A DNA stretch of 64,000 nucleotides from Pararhizobium sp. (GCA_030655075.1 JAURWE010000066.1:117498-181497), one strand, 5' to 3'; counted from the first letter of the stretch, positions 1 through 8,042 are shown. Numbers and translations: made by a program. Notes: generated by a model not told the origin, from the sequence alone.

Positions 1-1
1 C

Positions 2-52
2 GAGGACCGCGAAGCCATCGCCGCCTATCTCAAGGCCGTCCCGGCTTTGTGA
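2..52 (+). CDS. C-terminal end of a probable cytochrome c family protein (partial)
   Basis: Only the last 16 codons and a TGA stop are inside the window. The tail reads DREAIAAYLKAVPAL, which matches the closing helix seen at the end of many class I and diheme cytochromes c (pattern D-x-x-A-I-A-A-Y-L-K). The haem-binding CXXCH motif lies outside the window, so the call rests on this one helix. It precedes the HicA gene by about 40 bases and is probably not part of that module. Confidence 0.45.
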   Translation, partial: EDREAIAAYLKAVPAL

Positions 53-94
53 TGCATGCTTGCAGAAAGTGATATCATCCTTTAGGATGCCGGT

Positions 95-349
95 ATGAAC
101 ACTAAGCATCGCAAAACACTTCTTGCGGTCTTTAAGGAGCCGGTGTCCGGTTCCGTCTCTTGGAACGATATCGAAAGCCTGCTTGTCGCGGCCGGTTGTT
201 CGGTGGTCGAAGGCAGCGGGTCGCGCGTGCGGTTTGTGTTTTCTGACGAGGTGGAAAGCTTCCATCGTCCGCATCCGGCCAAGGAGGCAAAGCGCTACCA
301 GGTTCGCGCTGCCCGCGATTTTCTGATCCGCATTGGAGTCAAACCATGA
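95..349 (+). CDS. hicA: HicA family toxin
   Basis: 84-residue basic protein of the HicA family, whose members are dsRBD-fold mRNA interferases that arrest translation when unbound. The motif EGSGSRVRF near residue 40 sits where the classical HicA GGSHHKF catalytic-His segment lies; this subfamily carries Arg instead and has a later FHRPHP motif, so I do not read it as a dead toxin. AGGA stands 7 bases before the ATG. The gene overlaps the downstream hicB by ATGA, the usual toxin-first order. The family call is fairly sure; the nuclease activity is inferred from the family. Confidence 0.8.
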   Translation: MNTKHRKTLLAVFKEPVSGSVSWNDIESLLVAAGCSVVEGSGSRVRFVFSDEVESFHRPHPAKEAKRYQVRAARDFLIRIGVKP

Positions 350-687
350 ATATCATGAGCTACAAGAGCTATTTCGCCCGCATCGACTATGATGCCGAGG
401 ACGAGATCTTTTTCGGCAGGCTGGCCGGAATTACCGACGGTGTCGGCTTTCACGCCGATACGGTGGCCGGCCTGAAGGAGGCATTCCATCAGGCCGTCGA
501 CGACTATATCGAGACCTGCGCCAAAATCGGCAAAAACCCGCAAAAGTCCTACTCCGGCAAGATGATGTTCCGTGTCGATCCGCAGGTCCACGCCCAGGCA
601 GCCAAGGCGGCCGAGCTTGCAGGCAAGAGCCTCAATCAATGGGCCGAAGAAGTCCTGTCCAAGGCGGCTGCTACAAAAGCCGCCTGA
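346..687 (+). CDS. hicB: HicB family antitoxin
   Basis: 113-residue partner of the preceding HicA. The N-terminal half (SYFARIDYDAEDEIFFG to about residue 65) is the partially degraded RNase H-like HicB fold, with the FFGRLAGITDGVGF segment typical of the family. The C-terminal 45 residues (MMFRVDPQVHAQAAKAAELAG, SLNQWAEEVL) form a ribbon-helix-helix DNA-binding domain, which in this family binds the operon promoter for autorepression. The start codon overlaps the hicA stop, so the two are translationally coupled. A GGCGGCT/AGCCGCC inverted pair overlaps the 3-prime end and may help end transcription. Confidence 0.85.
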   Translation: MNIMSYKSYFARIDYDAEDEIFFGRLAGITDGVGFHADTVAGLKEAFHQAVDDYIETCAKIGKNPQKSYSGKMMFRVDPQVHAQAAKAAELAGKSLNQWAEEVLSKAAATKAA

Positions 688-751
688 TCTCTGTGTTGGA
701 AAAGAAGCACCAGCCGGGCTGGCGCCATGAGTCGCCGCCCGGCCAGATCAA

Positions 752-1243
752 TCAGGCGATGGCCTGCAGATAGCGCATGCCGGTGACCGGCCGCGGCTTG
801 AAGCTGAGCTCTTCGTAGAAGCGGTGCGCCTGGACATTGCCCGTGGCGGCGCTGACCGAGAGATAGCTGCAACCGGCCTTGCGCGCGTGGTCGCGAGAAC
901 TGTCGATCAGGTGGCGGCCGATGCCGGTGCCACGATGGGCCTGCCTGACATAGAGATGGTTGATCTCCATGCCGCGCGCGCTCTCGCTGGGTCTATAGAG
1001 CGGCGTCAGGATGGCGTAGCCGATCAGCCGTCCTTCGGCCTCGGCCACCAGCGCGGCGATCCACGGCACCGCGCTGAACAGGTCGCGCTCAAGCTCAACC
1101 ACGCTTGTCGCGGCGATGTCGCCATGATGCGCGGCGAGCTCGCCGATCATGGCGGTAAGCTCAGTGAGATCGCGCAGCTTGGCCGTGCGGATCGTCACCA
1201 GCGGCGGGCGATGCAGTGTCAGGATATCGGCAGTTTCGGTCAT
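752..1243 (-). CDS. GNAT family N-acetyltransferase
   Basis: 163-residue acetyltransferase of the GNAT superfamily, which moves the acetyl group of acetyl-CoA onto an amine. The acetyl-CoA pyrophosphate loop is visible as RQAHRGTGIGRHLI (Q/R-x-x-G-x-G/A), preceded by the beta-4 strand MEINHLYV and followed by the beta-5/alpha-4 segment NVQAHRFYEELSF. The substrate cannot be read from the sequence. I chose the ATG at 1243 because GAGGAAG lies about 7 bases upstream; the longer frame would run back into the terminator hairpin of the neighbouring TA operon. Confidence 0.85.
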   Translation of the reverse strand: MTETADILTLHRPPLVTIRTAKLRDLTELTAMIGELAAHHGDIAATSVVELERDLFSAVPWIAALVAEAEGRLIGYAILTPLYRPSESARGMEINHLYVRQAHRGTGIGRHLIDSSRDHARKAGCSYLSVSAATGNVQAHRFYEELSFKPRPVTGMRYLQAIA

Positions 1244-1280
1244 TGGAACTTCCTCATGGATTTTCACCATCAGGTCGCCA

Positions 1281-1311
1281 TCCAAAAACAAAAGCCGCCT
1301 GATGGCGGCTT
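1281..1311 (-). terminator. Rho-independent terminator after tumE-tumA
   Basis: Read on the minus strand, the sequence has an 8-bp perfect stem (AAGCCGCC / GGCGGCTT, 4-base loop at 1300-1303) followed by a T-rich run (TTGTTTTTGG). It lies downstream of the TumA stop and upstream of the GNAT start, so it would separate the two minus-strand transcription units. Confidence 0.7.
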
Positions 1312-1427
1312 GTTGAACGAGATCAGACAGCCGCACCTATGGGAGCAGCGTAAAATACCAGCGGGCGATGTGTGCGGTCCTGATCATGCCCGCTAGATCT
1401 TCCTTTTTCCGGCAGTTGTCAATGGGG

Positions 1428-1769
1428 TCAGGCCGCCCGCAGTGTGAAGTCGACGTGGATTGCATCGTAGGGAAAGAGGATGCGGCCGTCTTCCGTCCGC
1501 TCCAGAACCCCGGCATCAAGAAGCGCATGCACATCGCCGTGCACCGCCTTGACGTCCCGGCCGGCCCGGCGCGCGGCCTCGCGCAAACTCATCGCGCCCT
1601 TGCCGGATAGGGCCTGAAGCAGTTCCCAGCGTTTGGGCGTCAGAACTTTCCAGAGCAGGTCTACGGATGCAAAGGACAGATGGGCTCCCTGAGCCTCGCC
1701 TCGAAAAGCCGCCGCCATCTGCCGCTTCGTATCTTCCAGTGAGGAAACACCGATCGTAACGGTCTTCAT
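1428..1769 (-). CDS. tumA: TumA-type antitoxin, winged-helix DNA-binding protein
   Basis: 113-residue protein of the family often annotated as HVO_A0114-like putative DNA-binding protein. A winged helix-turn-helix is visible over about residues 45-100 (LWKVLTPKRWELLQAL, SLREAARRAGRDVKAV, LDAGVLERTEDGRI). It closes with the family signature FPYDAIHVDFTLRAA. The ATG at 1769 overlaps the TGA of the upstream toxin gene (ATGA), which decides the start over the in-frame ATG at 1784. The known role is neutralising TumE and probably repressing the shared promoter; the nested dyad at 2054-2099 is the candidate operator. Confidence 0.8.
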   Translation of the reverse strand: MKTVTIGVSSLEDTKRQMAAAFRGEAQGAHLSFASVDLLWKVLTPKRWELLQALSGKGAMSLREAARRAGRDVKAVHGDVHALLDAGVLERTEDGRILFPYDAIHVDFTLRAA

Positions 1770-2053
1770 CGCGCTGTCATCCATGCCTCGGCATCCTTCC
1801 AGAAATCATCCTGCAACGTCTGCAAATCTTGAAAGAGGTATGGCACCTCCCTGTCACGCACATGTTTGTGGTCGCCCTTGCCGGCTTCGTTGTCATAGCG
1901 CAGCACGCAGACATTCTCCGAAACAAGTGCCAGGCTGTATTTGAAATCGTGCGCGCTGCCCCGTACTGGGTCAGGTACCCGCCAGATGCTGATATCGACG
2001 AACAGCGTCTCGGAAAGAGACAGGCGTTTACGAAGCAACAGCTCAGCCCTCAT
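1766..2053 (-). CDS. tumE: TumE family toxin (DUF6516)
   Basis: 95-residue protein matching the DUF6516/TumE toxin family. The visible signatures are VDISIWRVPDPVRGSAH, FKYSLALV, VCVLRYDNEAGKGDHKH and a C-terminal acidic helix FWKDAEAW. It is encoded first and overlaps tumA by four bases. The start at 2053 is placed where homologues begin (MRAELLLRK); a TTGACA at 2083-2088 with a weak -10 (CAAACT) 17 bases away would put the transcript start at or just before the ATG, so the mRNA may be leaderless. The molecular target is not settled by the sequence. Confidence 0.8.
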   Translation of the reverse strand: MRAELLLRKRLSLSETLFVDISIWRVPDPVRGSAHDFKYSLALVSENVCVLRYDNEAGKGDHKHVRDREVPYLFQDLQTLQDDFWKDAEAWMTAR

Positions 2054-2099
2054 TGTTGGAGTTTGCAACAACACTCGACTGTTGTCAATACCTCCAACA
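2054..2099. promoter_or_regulatory. Nested dyad operator and promoter of tumE-tumA
   Basis: Two perfect inverted repeats share one centre (between 2076 and 2077): outer arms TGTTGGAG (2054-2061) / CTCCAACA (2092-2099) and inner arms ACAACA (2068-2073) / TGTTGT (2080-2085) around a TCGA core. A minus-strand TTGACA (2083-2088) lies inside the inner arm. A protein bound here would block the promoter; the winged-helix TumA is the obvious candidate. Confidence 0.6.
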
Positions 2100-2201
2100 T
2101 TCAATGTTCTGGACGAAAATTTCAAACCTTTGGCGTGGGCACACAGGCGCCACATTCGCCTCCTACCGCTGTCGCCATTGCCGCCGCAGAGAGGAAGTCG
2201 A

Positions 2202-3101
2202 ATGCCGCCCATCCTGACACGCCGTACCGTTCTCGTGGGTGCGGCCCTGTTCTCTCCAGTTCTTTTCGGCATGCCCGGCGTGGCCCGTTCGCAGGAAGAC
2301 GACGACATCGATAACAGGCTGAAGGCACTGGAGCAAAAGACCGGCGGCCGCCTCGGCGTCTCGGTGCTCGACACCGCCACCAACATTTCGCTCGATTATC
2401 GCGAGACCGAACGTTTTCCGCTGCTGTCGAGCTTCAAGGCGCTGGCCTCCGCCTGCATTCTCGCCCGCATCGACCAAAACGAGGACGCGCTGGCCCGCCG
2501 CATTCTGTTTTCGAAGGACGACCTCGTCGATTATTCGCCGGTGACGGAAAAGTTCGCCGGTGCCAAGGGCATGACTATCGCCGCGCTCTGCGAGGCGGCA
2601 ATCACGCTCAGCGACAACACTGCCGGAAATCTCTTGCTGCAGCAGATCGGCGGGCCGGAGGGGTTGACCGCCTGGCTGCGCTCGATCGGCGACAGCGTCA
2701 CCCGACTCGACCGGATCGAGCCGCATCTGAACGAGGCGCTGAAAGGCGATGCGCGCGACACGACGACGCCGCAGCAGATGCGCGACACGCTGAACCTTCT
2801 GCTCGGCCGCGACAGCACGGCCCTGTCGGTTTCGGCGCGCCAGCAGCTTCTTGACTGGCTGGCCGCCAGCAAGACCGGTGACGCGCGGCTCAGGGCCGGT
2901 TTGCCGAAGGACAAGGACATCATCATCGGCGAAAAGACCGGCACCAACAGCGCAGGCGCCGCCTGCGACGCCGGCCTCATCTGGCCCGCCGGCAAATCGC
3001 CCCTGTTCGTCAGCGTCTACATTGCCGAAGCAAACCTGCCGGCAAAAGAGCTGAACCCGGTCTTTGCCGAGGTCGGCCGCATGATCGCCGAACTGCTTTA
3101 G
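2202..3101 (+). CDS. Class A beta-lactamase, Tat-exported
   Basis: 299-residue serine beta-lactamase that hydrolyses the beta-lactam ring in the periplasm. All class A motifs are in place: S76-S-F-K79 (nucleophile SxxK), S137-D-N139, E173-P-H-L-N177 (general base of the omega loop) and K245-T-G247. The N-terminus TRRTVLVGAAL followed by a hydrophobic stretch and VARSQ is a twin-arginine signal. The ATG at 2202 is preceded by GAGAGGAAG at proper spacing; the open frame upstream overlaps tumE and is not coding. It is divergent from tumE with about 150 bases between. No LysR/AmpR-type regulator adjoins it, so induction cannot be inferred. Substrate range cannot be read. Confidence 0.92.
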   Translation: MPPILTRRTVLVGAALFSPVLFGMPGVARSQEDDDIDNRLKALEQKTGGRLGVSVLDTATNISLDYRETERFPLLSSFKALASACILARIDQNEDALARRILFSKDDLVDYSPVTEKFAGAKGMTIAALCEAAITLSDNTAGNLLLQQIGGPEGLTAWLRSIGDSVTRLDRIEPHLNEALKGDARDTTTPQQMRDTLNLLLGRDSTALSVSARQQLLDWLAASKTGDARLRAGLPKDKDIIIGEKTGTNSAGAACDAGLIWPAGKSPLFVSVYIAEANLPAKELNPVFAEVGRMIAELL

Positions 3102-3134
3102 GGGTGAGGGTGGGCAGAAGAGCAGATGAGGCGA

Positions 3135-4487
3135 TCACGCCGCCGCCTTCTCCAGCTTGTCCATCGCCCGCGCCAGCGCATGGAAGCAGACAGGGTCGAG
3201 CGCCGTGCCGAGATCTTTTGCCATGATGCCGAGCGCTTCGGAGACCGGCATCGCCGCCCGGTAGGGACGGTCGGCCGTCAGCGCGTCAAAAATGTCGGCG
3301 GTGGTGATGATGCGGGTTCCCGCACAGATTTCGTCGCCCTTCAGTCCATTCGGATAGCCTTTGCCATCCAGCCGCTCGTGATGGGCGCCGGCGACGCGGG
3401 AGAGATCGCTGAAGGCGGTGATTTTCGACAGGATCATTTCGCTCAAGCCGGGATGGGCGCGGATCGACTGCCACTCGTCTTCATCGGGCTTGCCCGGCTT
3501 GTCGAGGATCTGGTTGGACACGCCGAGCTTGCCGATGTCGTGCAGCAGCGCCACGCGCTTCAAATAGCGCCGGCGAGCCTCGTCCAGCCCCATTTCCTCG
3601 GCGATCATGTCGGTGAACAGCGCCACGCGTTTGCTGTGGCCGCTGGTATACGGGCTTTTCGAATCGACCACCTCGGCAAAGGCGATGGCGACATCGTCGA
3701 GATAGTCCTCGTCGACGCCATCGACCTCGTGCCCCGCCGCCATGGCGATGACGGTTTCCTTCAGATCCGGCGCCGCAAGCGTCGTCCAGAAGCCGGGATA
3801 GCCGGCAACCCGCGCGAAGGCGGCGGCCAGATCGGGATCGAACCAGCCGCCGGCCCGGCGGGCAACCTCCAAGGCAGCACTTTCGGGCCCGGCGCTGGTG
3901 TGAAACACATCCGCCACCTGGGCAATCAGCGCGATCCGTGCGTTGATGGAAATGGCCGTGCCCGCCAGCCCCTCCGGCTTGCCGCGGCCGTTCCAATATT
4001 CGTCGAGATCGAGAATGCCCTGCGCCACGGTCTCGGGAAAGCGCATCATCCGCACGATACCGGCGCCGCGCTGGCAGCGGGTCTCGATCAGCTCGCGGGC
4101 GATCGTGCCGCCATTGGTGAAGATCGTCACCAGCGAGCGAAACCGCTCGGACAGCCCGGCCTTCAGCCCCGTGTGCGACAGCACGAAGCGCAGCACCTGC
4201 GGCAGGCTGTCGTCGAGAAGCTTGGCGTCGCGCTTGAAGTCGAGATCGTCGGTGAGATAAAGCTGGCAGATGCGCGCCGCATTGCTCGAACAGCCGACAT
4301 CCTTCAGCAGCAGCGTGTAATAGAGATCGCCGAGCGCCGCATCCGAAAGCCCGATCTCGCTGCCGATGTTCATGCCGATCCAGCAGCACCGCACCCCATG
4401 CCCCTCCGGCTGCCCCTCGGTCAGGTCCAGCGCATAGCTGAGCGCGCTCAAAAGCTCCGCCTTGCCGATCCGTATCGATGCCGTCAT
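3135..4487 (-). CDS. HD-GYP domain protein, probable cyclic-di-GMP phosphodiesterase
   Basis: 450-residue soluble protein. The C-terminal half carries the HD-GYP signature: HSKRVALFTD, HDIGKLG (HD pair), then HHERLDGKGYP (HHExxDGxGYP) and the late TADIFDALTADRPYR. HD-GYP enzymes degrade c-di-GMP. The N-terminal ~280 residues resemble a degenerate first HD domain of the tandem HD type (ALSYALDLTEGQPEGH, DLYYTLLLKDVGCSSNAARI, EYWNGRGKPEGL) in which the catalytic pairs are replaced, so it is probably sensory or structural. I start at the ATG at 4487, after which homologous N-termini begin; the ATG at 4520 is possible, and neither has a convincing ribosome site. It stands alone and converges on the beta-lactamase gene. 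Confidence 0.85.
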   Translation of the reverse strand: MTASIRIGKAELLSALSYALDLTEGQPEGHGVRCCWIGMNIGSEIGLSDAALGDLYYTLLLKDVGCSSNAARICQLYLTDDLDFKRDAKLLDDSLPQVLRFVLSHTGLKAGLSERFRSLVTIFTNGGTIARELIETRCQRGAGIVRMMRFPETVAQGILDLDEYWNGRGKPEGLAGTAISINARIALIAQVADVFHTSAGPESAALEVARRAGGWFDPDLAAAFARVAGYPGFWTTLAAPDLKETVIAMAAGHEVDGVDEDYLDDVAIAFAEVVDSKSPYTSGHSKRVALFTDMIAEEMGLDEARRRYLKRVALLHDIGKLGVSNQILDKPGKPDEDEWQSIRAHPGLSEMILSKITAFSDLSRVAGAHHERLDGKGYPNGLKGDEICAGTRIITTADIFDALTADRPYRAAMPVSEALGIMAKDLGTALDPVCFHALARAMDKLEKAAA

Positions 4488-4602
4488 GGGTGCAACCGCT
4501 TGCAGTCTGGGGGTGAACATTCGTCGTGCGGGGAGTGTAGCGGCTGGAGGTGAAGGAAATGTCTATTTGGCGTGAATCGCCCGGATCGTGCGTGTGGCGG
4601 CG

Positions 4603-4806
4603 CCCCCCTCTGTCCCTTCGGGACATCTCCCCCAAAAGGGGGGAGATCGGTCGATGACCCGCCGTGACTGATTAACATATTTTTTCATATGCTTATCTTC
4701 AAAGATCGTCATCCGATTGGCGATTTTAAACTGTTGGGCGGGCAAAGTGCACGCGGCCAATCTCCCCCTTGTGGGAGATTGGCCGCGTCGCCGACAGAGG
4801 GGGGTG
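4603..4806. repeat. Inverted pair of family C intergenic repeats
   Basis: Left copy 4603-4647 (cccctctgtc..gggacatctccccc..aaggggggagat) and right copy 4751-4806 in inverse orientation (ctccccctt gtgggagat .. gtcgccgacagagggggg). Each copy is itself palindromic. The 356-base gap 4488-4843 between two genes holds only this pair and an AT-rich spacer. Further copies are at 27780, 37724 and 63717. Confidence 0.8.
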
Positions 4807-4843
4807 CGACACACGGCACACCGCCTCCGCCAAAAGCTTTAAA

Positions 4844-5170
4844 CTATCCCTTGGCATGCTCCCGCTGCTTGATCTGCCGGATTTCGGCGAGCTGGCCGGC
4901 CAGAACCGCCAGCACGTCGGCCTCCTCCTTCGTCAACGTCTCCACCGGCACCCGCCGCAACAGCACCTCCAGCGCATCGCCGATCCGCCCCAGCTGGCGG
5001 CCGTAGCTGCCGACCGTGTCGAGAATTTCCGTCTCGATCTCCGGATGCGGCGTCTGCCCGAGCGCGATGTTGACCAGCCCGAACTGGGCGCCCTGCTGGT
5101 AGAAACTCCACGGGTTGATGGCCTGCCAGAGCTGGTCCGGTGCAATGCTGAACTGAAGGGTCTTGGTCAT
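4844..5170 (-). CDS. Conserved hypothetical protein
   Basis: 108 residues, soluble and mainly helical, with no family I can name. The middle (QLWQAINPWSFYQQ, GLVNIALGQT) is followed by a predicted coiled or helical stretch (LDTVGSYGRQLGRIGDALEVLL, KEEADVLAVLAGQLAEIRQIK). The start at 5170 is set by AAGGA eight bases upstream; the in-frame ATG at 5233 has no such site. It is bounded on both sides by repeat elements. The clean reading frame, ribosome site and codon use make it a real gene. Function unknown. Confidence 0.65.
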   Translation of the reverse strand: MTKTLQFSIAPDQLWQAINPWSFYQQGAQFGLVNIALGQTPHPEIETEILDTVGSYGRQLGRIGDALEVLLRRVPVETLTKEEADVLAVLAGQLAEIRQIKQREHAKG

Positions 5171-5256
5171 GGACGGGTCCTTCGCAATCGGTGGTAGAAC
5201 ACCGATTGAAACAAGGAACCCGCTGTTGTTCAAGAGTGCCGGCCGAGAATCTTATA

Positions 5257-5371
5257 CCCTCCCCTCGAGGGGGAGGGTCGGACCACAGGTCCGGGGTGGG
5301 GTGACCTCGGAGCCTTCCGTGGATCACCCCACCCACCGCTGCGCGGTGACCTCCCCCCTCAAGGGGGAGGT
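5257..5371. repeat. Family B palindromic repeat, copy 1
   Basis: About 115-bp palindromic element: ccctcccc..gggggaggg, then ggtccggggtggggtgac .. gatcaccccacccaccgct, closing with gcggtgacctcccccc..gggggagg. It lies between two minus-strand genes. Other copies: 10420, 35073, 44380 and 51873. Confidence 0.85.
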
Positions 5372-5380
5372 ATATTTCCT

Positions 5381-7723
5381 CTACTTCGCCAGCTTGTACG
5401 CGATCACATAATCGCCGGGCTTCGTGCCCACCGAGCCGTGGCCTCCGGCGACGATCAGCACGTATTGGGTGCCGTCCTCGGTCGAGTAGCTCATCGGCGT
5501 CGACTGGCCGCCGGCGGGCAGGCGGGCTTTCCAGAGCTCCTTGCCGCTGGTCAGGTCATAGGCGCGCAGGTAGTTGTCGACCGCAGCCCCCAGAAAGACG
5601 ACGCCGCCCTTGGTGATCATGGGGCCGCCGATGCCGGGCACACCGACCTTGAAGGGCAGCGGCAGCGGCGTCATGTCCATGACCGTGCCGTTCCTGTGCT
5701 TGTAGGCGATCTTGCCGGTGCGCAGGTCGGCGCCGGCCACATAGCCCCATGGCGGTGCCTGGCAGGGAATGCCGAGCGGGCCAAGGAACGGCCCCATGAA
5801 CACGCCATAGGGCGCTCCATCGTTGCGGTTGAGGCCCTGTTCGGAACCCTTCTCGTCCTGACCCTTAGGCGGGATCTGGTCGCGCGGCACCAGCCGGGAG
5901 GTGAAGGCGAGATAGGTCGGCATGCCGAACACGACCTGCCGCTCCGGATCGACGGCAACGCCGCCCCAGTTGAACGTGCCGAAATTGCCCGGATAGACCA
6001 GCGAGCCCTGCAGCGACGGCGGCGTGTAGCGGCCCTCGTATTTCAGGCTCTTGAAGTCGATCCGGCAGGCGAGCTGGTCGAACATGGAGATGCCCCACAT
6101 GTTCTTGTCGGTGAGCGGCGGCGGCGAGAAGGTGAGGTCGGAGATCGGCTGCGTCGGCGCGGTAAAGTCCTCGGCGATCGCCCCCGTCGGTGCGGCGATT
6201 TCCTTCACCGGAATGATCGGCTCGCCCGTGCGCCGGTCGAGCACGTAGAGATCGCCCTGCTTGGTCGGGCCGACCAGCGCCGGAACCACCGTTCCGTCCT
6301 CCTTGGTGATGTCGAGCAGCGTCGGCTGGGCCGGCACGTCCATGTCCCAGAGGTCGTGGTGCACCGTCTGGCGCACCCAGCGCACCGCACCGGTTGTGAG
6401 GTCGAGCGCGACGATCGATGACGAATATGTCTCGACATTCCCGCTGCGGCCCATGCCGAGCTGGTCGGGCACCTGGTTGCCGAGCGGCACGAAGATCAGC
6501 CCGAGTTTTTCGTCGGCGCTGGAGACCGACCAGCTGTTCGGCGAGTTGGTCGTATAATGCTGGCCCTCCGGCAGCGGTGTCGTCACATCGGGGTTGCCGC
6601 TGTCCCAGTTCCACACCAGCGCGCCGGTGTTGACGTCGAAGGCGCGGATGACGCCGGACTGTTCCTGTGTCGAATAGTTGTCGTTGACGGCACCGCCGAC
6701 AATGATCTTGCCCGCCGCGATGACCGGCGGCGAGGTCGAATAATAATAGCCAGCCGGATTGTATTTCATCCCGGTTTCCAGATGCAGCGTGCCCTTGTCG
6801 GCAAAGCCGGTGCAGACCTGGCCGTTGGCGGCGTCAAGCGCGATCAGGCGCGCATCCGAGGTCGGCAGGTAGACGCGCTCGGCGCAGGCCTGGCCAACGG
6901 TCGCGGCCGGGTCGGCATAGTAGCTGACGCCGCGGCAGGTCTGGTGCTGGCGGTCCGGGTTCATGCCGGAATTGCTGTCATAGCGCCATTTTTCCGCACC
7001 CGTCGCCGCATCGATGGCGATGGCGATATTGTGCGGCGTGCAGACATAGAGCGTGTCGCGAATTTTCAGCGGCGTCACCTGATAGGTGGTCTCGCCGACA
7101 TCGTCCGGCCGCTTCACATCGCCGGTCTGGTACTGCCAGGCAACCTCCAGCGAGGAAACATTGTCCGGCGTTATCTGCGCCAAGGGCGAATAGCGCTGGC
7201 CATAGGGCGTGCGGCCATACTGGTGCCAGTCGCCCTCGGGCACCGTGCCGCCGAGATCGGCCGCCGCCGCCACTTTTTCGGTGGGCAGCGTGCCAGCCTG
7301 ATCGAGCGGATCCTGCGTCATCGAATAACCGGCGACCATGATGGCGACCAGCACGGAGAGCGTCAGCGGCAGGGCGCTCGGCGCATAGCGCTGGCCGGTC
7401 GGGCTGACGAAGCCGAAACGGTTGCGGATGAAGGGCGTCAGCAGCCAGAGACCGAGCAGAATCATGACGCCGCCGCGCGGGCCGAGTTGCCACCAGTCGA
7501 AGCCGACCTCCCAGACCGCCCAGGCGAGCGTGCCGAGGATCAGAACCGCATAGGTGAGAAAGGCAATGCTGCGTTTGTTGAAGAGGAAATAGGCGGTCAG
7601 CAGGAAGCCGATCCCGGCGAAAATATAATACCAGCTGCCGCCGAGGACAGCGAGCCAGATGCCGCCGGCGCCGAGAAACAAGCCGATGGCGGTGAACAGA
7701 AGGGCGGTGAGAACGAGCAGCAT
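5381..7723 (-). CDS. gcd: Membrane-bound PQQ-dependent glucose dehydrogenase family protein
   Basis: 780 residues, close to the ~800 of E. coli Gcd. Four or five hydrophobic helices fill residues 1-140, followed by a periplasmic eight-bladed quinoprotein domain (ITPDNVSSLEVAWQYQTG, PLKIRDTLYVCTPHN, TCRGVSYY, WSVSSADEKLGLIFVPLG, FNWGGVAVDP, GGVVFLGAA). The glucose/quinate/shikimate subfamily oxidises sugars or polyols outside the inner membrane and passes electrons to ubiquinone; in soil bacteria the gluconate made dissolves mineral phosphate. The start at 7723 has CAGGAGA about 10 bases upstream. No PQQ synthesis gene is in the window. The leader carries a 13-bp perfect hairpin (7792-7829). 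Glucose rather than quinate is inferred from length and membrane domain. Confidence 0.88.
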   Translation of the reverse strand: MLLVLTALLFTAIGLFLGAGGIWLAVLGGSWYYIFAGIGFLLTAYFLFNKRSIAFLTYAVLILGTLAWAVWEVGFDWWQLGPRGGVMILLGLWLLTPFIRNRFGFVSPTGQRYAPSALPLTLSVLVAIMVAGYSMTQDPLDQAGTLPTEKVAAAADLGGTVPEGDWHQYGRTPYGQRYSPLAQITPDNVSSLEVAWQYQTGDVKRPDDVGETTYQVTPLKIRDTLYVCTPHNIAIAIDAATGAEKWRYDSNSGMNPDRQHQTCRGVSYYADPAATVGQACAERVYLPTSDARLIALDAANGQVCTGFADKGTLHLETGMKYNPAGYYYSTSPPVIAAGKIIVGGAVNDNYSTQEQSGVIRAFDVNTGALVWNWDSGNPDVTTPLPEGQHYTTNSPNSWSVSSADEKLGLIFVPLGNQVPDQLGMGRSGNVETYSSSIVALDLTTGAVRWVRQTVHHDLWDMDVPAQPTLLDITKEDGTVVPALVGPTKQGDLYVLDRRTGEPIIPVKEIAAPTGAIAEDFTAPTQPISDLTFSPPPLTDKNMWGISMFDQLACRIDFKSLKYEGRYTPPSLQGSLVYPGNFGTFNWGGVAVDPERQVVFGMPTYLAFTSRLVPRDQIPPKGQDEKGSEQGLNRNDGAPYGVFMGPFLGPLGIPCQAPPWGYVAGADLRTGKIAYKHRNGTVMDMTPLPLPFKVGVPGIGGPMITKGGVVFLGAAVDNYLRAYDLTSGKELWKARLPAGGQSTPMSYSTEDGTQYVLIVAGGHGSVGTKPGDYVIAYKLAK

Positions 7724-8042
7724 CGCGTGCAGTCTCCTGGATTTGATAGGCCGGCGTCGGCATGCTCCTGCGAGCGGCAGGAAAGCCTTGGGCAAGAATG
7801 TGCGGCGGCTTGCGGGCGCACATTCTTGCACCCGTTACCACCATGCGGAAACTAGCGTCCGGCCACCGCCTTTCAATGCAGGGCAGCGGTGTTCAGCCGT
7901 GCAATATGGGTATGGCTGATCGACGCTTTGCGCAAGTGTGTTGCCTTTGAAAAAAGAGCGGATAGATTGCATTAGAAATGACTTGCGGATTCGCGCGTGC
8001 AGAATGGCAGCGTTGGCCGGCCGGCACAAAGGGGGAGGTAGC
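7724..8042. other. Divergent intergenic region between gcd and the hydrolase gene
   Basis: 319 bases with no credible gene. It holds the ribosome sites of both flanking genes and one striking 13-bp perfect inverted repeat at 7792-7829 (listed separately). No clear sigma-70 boxes were recognised. Confidence 0.6.
7792..7829 (-). promoter_or_regulatory. 13-bp perfect inverted repeat in the gcd leader
   Basis: Arms GCAAGAATGTGCG (7792-7804) and CGCACATTCTTGC (7817-7829) with a 12-base GC-rich loop. It is 69-106 bases upstream of the gcd start and has no T-run on either side, so it is not a classical terminator. It could be an operator or a leader RNA hairpin. Confidence 0.5.

Noticed and set aside
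95..349. Reading the HicA as catalytically dead because the GGSHHKF histidine is absent
   Set aside because: The GSGSRVR form with a later FHRPHP motif appears to be normal for this subfamily, so loss of activity is not supported.
3126..4553. 475-codon plus-strand frame opposite the HD-GYP gene
   Set aside because: Shadow of the real gene, which shows complete HD-GYP motifs.
6557..7855. 432-codon plus-strand frame opposite gcd
   Set aside because: Antisense shadow; runs through the gcd start and its leader without a ribosome site.
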